Source: Diphasiastrum complanatum
Taxonomy: Eukaryota > Streptophyta > Lycopodiopsida > Lycopodiales > Lycopodiaceae
Length of the DNA: 64,000 nucleotides
Assembly (NCBI GenBank): GCA_029204225.1
Contig: CM055095.1
Coordinates: 70,519,957-70,583,956 of the forward strand
Direction of reading: 5' to 3'
Shown here: one piece after another, positions 59,530 through 64,000 of the stretch
Numbering within the stretch: position 1 is the first letter of the stretch
Layout: each line of letters opens with the position of its first letter
Program-made: the position numbers and the translations under genes
The notes under the pieces: generated by a model
Database searches by the model: none
The model's input: only the letters and a program-made list of their open reading frames with translations
What the model was told of the DNA's origin: nothing

Positions 59530-60366
59530 GATTATCCTATACAATTTGCAAGCAGACATCTTATAGATTCAGAAAAGAATTATTCAACAACGGAACGTGA
59601 GGCATTAGCCATGATTTTTTCTGTTCAAAAATTTCGTCACTATCTCATGGAAACACATTTTGCATTTTATACGGATCATCAACTTTTACTTTACTTGGTA
59701 AACAAGACATGCAATACTGGACCTATTGCAAGATGGTTATTGTTATTGACTGATATTGACTTTCGAATTGTGGTTCGAAAGGGCAAGCAACATTATCTAG
59801 CCGATCACGTTTCGCGAATCGAATCTGCACCAATTAACACTGAAGTGGATGATGAACTACCAGATGCTGCGTTGTTCTATGTTGAAGCAGTTGCTGAGTG
59901 GGTAGCAGATATTGTTGAGTACCTGATGCTAGGACAACCGAATGACTCCTTGACAAAAGTACAGAAGAGACAATTGATTCATAAGTCTCAACCTTATCAA
60001 TTAATTGCCGGACAATTGTATCGTCGTGAATCAGATAATATTTTGCGAAGATGTGTTTTACCGCATGAAATGCCAGATTTAATCATGTTTTCACATGATG
60101 GCATGGGTGGAGGACACTTCTTTACAAATATTGCTGTTCGCAAACTTTTGCAATCAAGTTGTTGGTGGCCTACGCTTCACAAGGAAACAGAAAAAATTTT
60201 ATTTAGACATGTGATGTTTGCTAGTGAGCACGACGACCTACTCGTCAGAACTATGAACCCTTGCATCCGGTTTTATCGCAAGCACCGTTTGAAAAATGAG
60301 GACTGGATTATGTTGGACCTATTCACCCTGCTGCGCAAGGATCTCAGGCCCGATACATTATCGTAG
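59530..60366 (+). pseudogene. Gypsy RNase H and integrase N-terminus
   Basis: 59580-59850 gives NYSTTEREALAMIFSVQKFR, FYTDHQLLLYLV and RWLLLLTDIDFRIVVRKGKQ, the Ty3 RNase H. 59900-60250 gives VLPHEMPDLIMFSHDGMGGG and WWPTLHKETEK, the HHCC zinc region. The Cys pair is disrupted (HVMFASEHDD). Confidence 0.85.
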
Positions 60367-60377
60367 TAACTGATTAT

Positions 60378-61169
60378 ATGACCAAGTGGGTTGAACCCAA
60401 AGCTGTCAAAGTTGTTGATGCGAAATCTACGGCCAAGTTTCTATATGAAAATATTATAATCAGATTTGGATGTTTGATCAACATTGTCAATGACAGGGGT
60501 ACACACTTTGTTAATCAAACAATAAAGTGTTTACTGGAAGATTTTTTTGTTATACACAGATTTAGTACTCTCTACTATCCCAGAGGGAATGTCCAAGCTG
60601 AATCTTCCAATAAGATTCTCTGCACCATTATGACAAAGACAGTTGAAGCGAGTCGGTTTGATTGGGAACATAAACTGTATGCAACATTATGGGCATTCAG
60701 AACCGCTTACAAAAATAGTACAAATCAAACACCTTTTCAATTGGTTTATGGTCAAGATGCTGTCATGCCAATTGAATTTTTAATCCCATCCTTACGCATA
60801 GCGGCAACGAAACAATTAAATGATGATAAGTCTTTACAACTCCGTCATGAAGCGTTGCACAAATTATGTGAAACCCAATTGATGGCAGTTCATGCCTTAG
60901 CAGCAGAGAAAGGCCGTCGCAAGGCATGACACGATCGTTGATTGCACAAAAAAGATCTGAAAGCAGGAGATCTTGCATTGATGTACAAAACCAAGCTGAT
61001 CAAGGGAAAGTTGAAGTTTACCGGTGAAGGCCCATATAAAGTGAAAGAAATCCTGAATTATGGTGCCGTAATTCTTGAGTACTTGGATGAAAAACGATTT
61101 GATACTCCGGTGAATGGCAGCCGATTACGCAAGTTTTGGCAGCCTGGTCCGCCAGTTCAGCAAGCCTGA
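60378..61169 (+). pseudogene. Gypsy integrase core and C-terminal domain
   Basis: VTDYMTKWVEPKAV provides the first catalytic Asp, NDRGTHFVN the second and GNVQAESSNK the Glu. The tail follows: TPFQLVYGQDAVMPIEFLIP, and after a TGA at about 60929, GDLALMYKTKLIKGKLKF and TPVNGSRLRKFWQPG. All three catalytic residues are present. It is the least damaged part of the element. Confidence 0.9.
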
Positions 61170-61379
61170 TCTCAATGGTTTTTTATTTTATGTTTTTCAA
61201 ATTTATTGTTTTTAGTATTTAAATTGTTGAGTTTTTTTGGAAAAAGACATTAAAAAAAAAAAAAAAGACAAGCAAAAATTGAGCAAAGACTGATGAGCAA
61301 AAGTCAAAAAGTCATCAGCATGGAAAAAAGGAAGCACAATATTTTTTAATGGAAAATGCCTTAGAAAATCACTATCTTG

Positions 61380-61745
61380 GTCAGATTTGGCCTATACAGT
61401 ACCAGAAATCTTCGCTGAGCTCTCAGATTGTACATCCACTCTAGATTTATCTAATTTGAGGTGGGCGAAGGTTCCTGATTAGGAACACTCCAGTTTTTGA
61501 GCTAGGCGAAGGATCAGTGATATGCCATTTTGAAAACCTTCGCCGAGCATCTTAACCTCATTATGAATCTTCGCCGACCTGCTAGATGATTTTAAAATGT
61601 CCAAATTAGGTTATCCATAGGTTCAGATATGAGAAAAATGCATTTATGAAAATACCTGGGTGAAGGTTCATCCTTCGTCAGCCCTGGAAAACATTCGCCT
61701 GATAGGTTCAGATCCTCAGAAACCTTCGCCAAGATTTTTATAGCC
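61380..61745. repeat. AACCTTCGCC-word region between Gypsy pol and its 3' ORF
   Basis: At least nine words in both orientations (for example TCTTCGCTGAGC near 61410, GGCGAAGGTTCC near 61464, AACCTTCGCCGAG near 61537, AACCTTCGCCAAG near 61721) are spaced 40-60 bases apart. The same texture occurs at 18600-19270 and 38150-38340. Confidence 0.7.
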
Positions 61746-61977
61746 TATTTTCACAGTACTGTACATGCCTGCAAATTTTTGTTCAGAACTGATTAGCCAA
61801 ACTACTATTCAGTGTAATGGACCCACCAAATTCACCTATAAATTGGCTGATTTCGACTCATTCCTCACTTGTGCTAGCGAAGCTCTTGCAAATTTTTCTT
61901 GCGACCAAAGCCTTCCAAAATTTCTGTACTGCTTTCTGAAACACTTTCACGCGTTTTATATTTCCTTTCTGATCACC

Positions 61978-62888
61978 ATGTCTTCTACCGATACTTCCCA
62001 GTCTCCGCACTATACTATCCATCATGATGTCCCATCTACAACGGACATCATGATCCTTCCTAGCACAAGCATGGTCACTCAATGGATGACCCTTGCGGAG
62101 CCTTTGCTCACTGCAATGGGTATTCATGAGAGAGCCTTTTCTGGCAGGATCAATATGGATTTCATCACTCTTGCCTTCAGTACATGGAAGGAAGAGAAAT
62201 CAAATTTTATATCACTTTCCAGGGAGCCACACACAAGGTGTGCGTCACTGAGGCCACCCTTGCAGCCATAGGTATAACATCCGATACGTAGGCCTCACCC
62301 AATCACAAGCAGGCCAAACAAGCCATCAAGCCCTACATTGACCTCACTAATAATCTGCACTGGACCAATGACGGATACCTTCTGGAAGCCATCATTGAGC
62401 CTTCAATCCACGCTGTTGCCTAGCTACTGAACAACTTCTTGATGGTTGGCAACCTCAGGAAAGACCGCATCACATCACAAATCCTCCATAGGATAGTGGA
62501 GTCCCACACCAAGTTGGCCAAAGCCCCTCTTGAACCATATAATTGGTTCAAGACTATTTTTGGTGAGCTCAAACGAGCTATTAAGGCCAATACTAAGTAG
62601 CAGTTCACCGTTGGCTCTTTATTGTCCCTTTTAGCCATTTCTCATTTAGAAAACAGAATCCATGGCTTCCACCTAGATTCTGTGCTTTCGGTCTACGAAG
62701 AAGCACCGGCCGAGTCGTCTCACCAGGCCTCAAGTTCTCATAGTTGTCGTCGTCCACGCAGCGAGATCGTAATTTCTGACTCGTCTTCCGCGTCACGACG
62801 TCGCACTAGGCATACCTCGTCAGCTGCGCCAAGCTCCCATAGCGAGAAGATAGAAAATTTTTGGAGCTCATTGGCAATCTCAAACTAG
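61978..62888 (+). mobile_element. Additional ORF 3' of Gypsy pol (plant-transposon-like protein), frameshifted
   Basis: It starts at ATG 61978 (MSSTDTSQSPHYTIHHDVPS) and reads LTAMGIHERAFSGRINMDFI. After a shift near 62205 it continues ITFQGATHKVCVTEATLAAI, SIHAVA, LLNNFLMVGNLRKDRITSQI and KLAKAPLEPYNWFKTIFGEL. It ends in an Arg/Ser-rich tail (SSSASRRRTRHTSS) at 62888. The pattern resembles the putative plant transposon protein domain often found in plant retroelement debris; that is a memory-based comparison. It is about 300 codons long. Its position after integrase mirrors the coiled-coil ORFs at 10-12 kb. Confidence 0.6.
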
Positions 62889-62943
62889 TTCACTATGTAC
62901 ATTGAGTTTTTGTCATCCGAATGCAACCAAATCAGTTTCTACT
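62829..62943. repeat. 115-bp direct repeat, copy 1
   Basis: It covers the last codons of the 3' ORF and the sequence after it. It is repeated at 63875-63989 with about seven mismatches in 115 bases. Confidence 0.9.
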
Positions 62944-63323
62944 TGTTTCTCAGCTTGAAGGCCGTACTACAGCCTATAGTACACACGTGTGGGCCCAGAT
63001 TTCAATGTTGATCAATGCTTTTGATTGTTAATGCTTGTTTGTCAAATTGCCGATCTAAATCAACTTTTTTGTGTATAGTTTTTTGATAGATTGTTAAACA
63101 AGCATCCAATCACTCTTGTGGATTTTTTGTAGATCCATTTATGGTCCTATAGTACAGTACTTTCACACTTCATTTTAACTTTGTGAGGGAGTGCTAGAAC
63201 TGAGATTATAAGTCCATTTGTTGAATTAGAAATCTAATTTGAGTGAAACACTACAAGTGTGAGACCTTTGTGAGTTTCAAGGTCAATCAAATCTATTTCT
63301 TGTGTGTAGAATTCACTAGTAAG
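62944..63323. other. Leader-like sequence before the Copia gag fragment
   Basis: No ORF with domain features. It could hold LTR or leader DNA of the following Copia fragment, but no primer site was seen. Confidence 0.35.
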
Positions 63324-63800
63324 ATGAGATCTATTGGAGCATACCTTCTAGAAGCTAGGGAGAGATTGAATTCTACAAATTATTCTATTTGGAAGGTTAG
63401 GATGGAGTCACTAATGGTTTTCCAAGACCTTTATGAGTTCTTGATTGATGATGAAGATGAACCTCTAGGTGCACATGAGTTGATCAAATACAAGAAGAGA
63501 TCTAGGCTAGCACTTCATTGTGTGAAGATAAATGTAAGCAATGATCTTTTGAGAGAAGTATCATCATGTACTAGTGCTAAAGAGGCTTGTGCTTAAAATC
63601 AAGTCTCTAAATAGGGAGTTGGCTTCCATTTGAGAGAATATTCATGATGAAGAGCTTGTACAAATTGTCCTTAATGGTCTAGGAGATGGCTTTGCAAATT
63701 TGGTCTAAAGTTTTGCCATCCAAGACACTTTGCCAACTATAGAAAAACTTCACAAACATGACTCTAGGAAATAGACTAGGGTTTCATTTTAGGGCAAAAA
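63324..63800 (+). mobile_element. Ty1/Copia gag fragment
   Basis: It starts at ATG 63324 (MRSIGAYLLEARERLNSTNY) and reads SIWKVRMESLMVFQDLYEFL, RLALHCVKINVSNDLLREV and, after frame breaks, ELVQIVLNGLGDGFANLV. It is co-linear with the gag at 7740 (GGYLLEPSERLSTSNYSIWK). Stops at 63594 and beyond show that it is dead. The element ends before 63875. Confidence 0.8.
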
Positions 63801-63874
63801 GACTAAGTTAAATTCCTAATTACATGCTGGAAATCCACCTAACTTCACAAAGGTAGTCGAATTTGCTATGTATT

Positions 63875-63989
63875 CCAAGCTCCCATAGTGAGAAGATAGA
63901 ATATTTTTGGAGCTCATTGGCAATCTCAAGCTAGTTCACGATGTACATTGAGTTTTTGTGATCCAAATGCAACCAAATCAATTTCTACT
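63875..63989. repeat. 115-bp direct repeat, copy 2
   Basis: It matches 62829-62943 over the full length with about 94% identity. It encodes the same degenerate SSHSEKIE.FWSSLAIS tail. Confidence 0.9.
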
Positions 63990-64000
63990 GTTCTTCAATG

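Larger units (their letters stand above)
56870..62888 (+). mobile_element. Decayed Ty3/Gypsy element: gag end, PR, RT, RNase H, INT and 3' ORF
   Basis: The 5' end is truncated inside gag (56870 matches 40150 onward of the gag-only element). The domain order is complete from there: protease 57290-57560, RT 58740-59430, RNase H 59530-59850, integrase 60080-61169, then a noncoding stretch with AACCTTCGCC words and an additional ORF at 61978-62888. No LTR was found at either end. The protease motif is DGG, the variant common in the Tat-like Gypsy lineages, rather than DSG/DTG. Frameshifts and stops make it inactive. It is the nearest relative in the window of the gag-only element. Confidence 0.9.

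Overview
This window is nuclear DNA from a land plant, most likely a seed plant with a large, transposon-rich genome. The evidence is AT-rich intergenic sequence, GT-AG introns up to 14 kb long filled with Copia, Gypsy, LINE, SINE and MITE debris, (GA/TC)n tracts, and a plastid-targeted host gene spread over 40 kb. There is nothing bacterial: no operons and no CRISPR array.

Layout. 1-1500: LTR-like and promoter-like DNA. 1496-3341: a divergent histone H3 fold fused to an unrecognised C-terminal region that continues through spliced exons. 3.8-14 kb: degraded Copia elements (about 4.4-9.7 kb) and a minus-strand Gypsy relic (about 10.2-12.8 kb) with extra ORFs beyond pol. 14.7-15.1 kb: a GC-rich array with a perfect 60-bp-arm palindrome.

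15285-55175 (+) is the main host gene. It has eleven exons and ten GT-AG introns, all phases match, and together they encode an intact 398-residue plastid alpha/beta-hydrolase-fold protein. Its usual Ser nucleophile position appears to be Ile, although the acid and the His are present. The introns hold almost every class of plant transposon: a Gypsy gag relic (intron 1); a hAT-like MITE and two LINE copies (intron 2); a TIR element and a Copia RNase H remnant (intron 6); a SINE, LINE fragments on both strands, and a gag-only LTR retrotransposon inserted with a 5-bp target duplication into the minus-strand LINE (intron 8); and a second SINE (intron 9).

56.8-62.9 kb is a decayed Gypsy element with a full order of PR-RT-RNaseH-INT domains, a mutated RT motif, and an additional ORF 3' of pol. 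It is close in sequence to the gag-only element at 37-42 kb and could represent the lineage that mobilised it. The window ends in another Copia gag fragment flanked by a 115-bp direct repeat.

Most promising for follow-up: the histone-H3/C-terminal-extension gene, the hydrolase-fold gene lacking a recognisable nucleophile, the 60-bp palindrome array just upstream of it, and the family of short elements built from self-complementary words.
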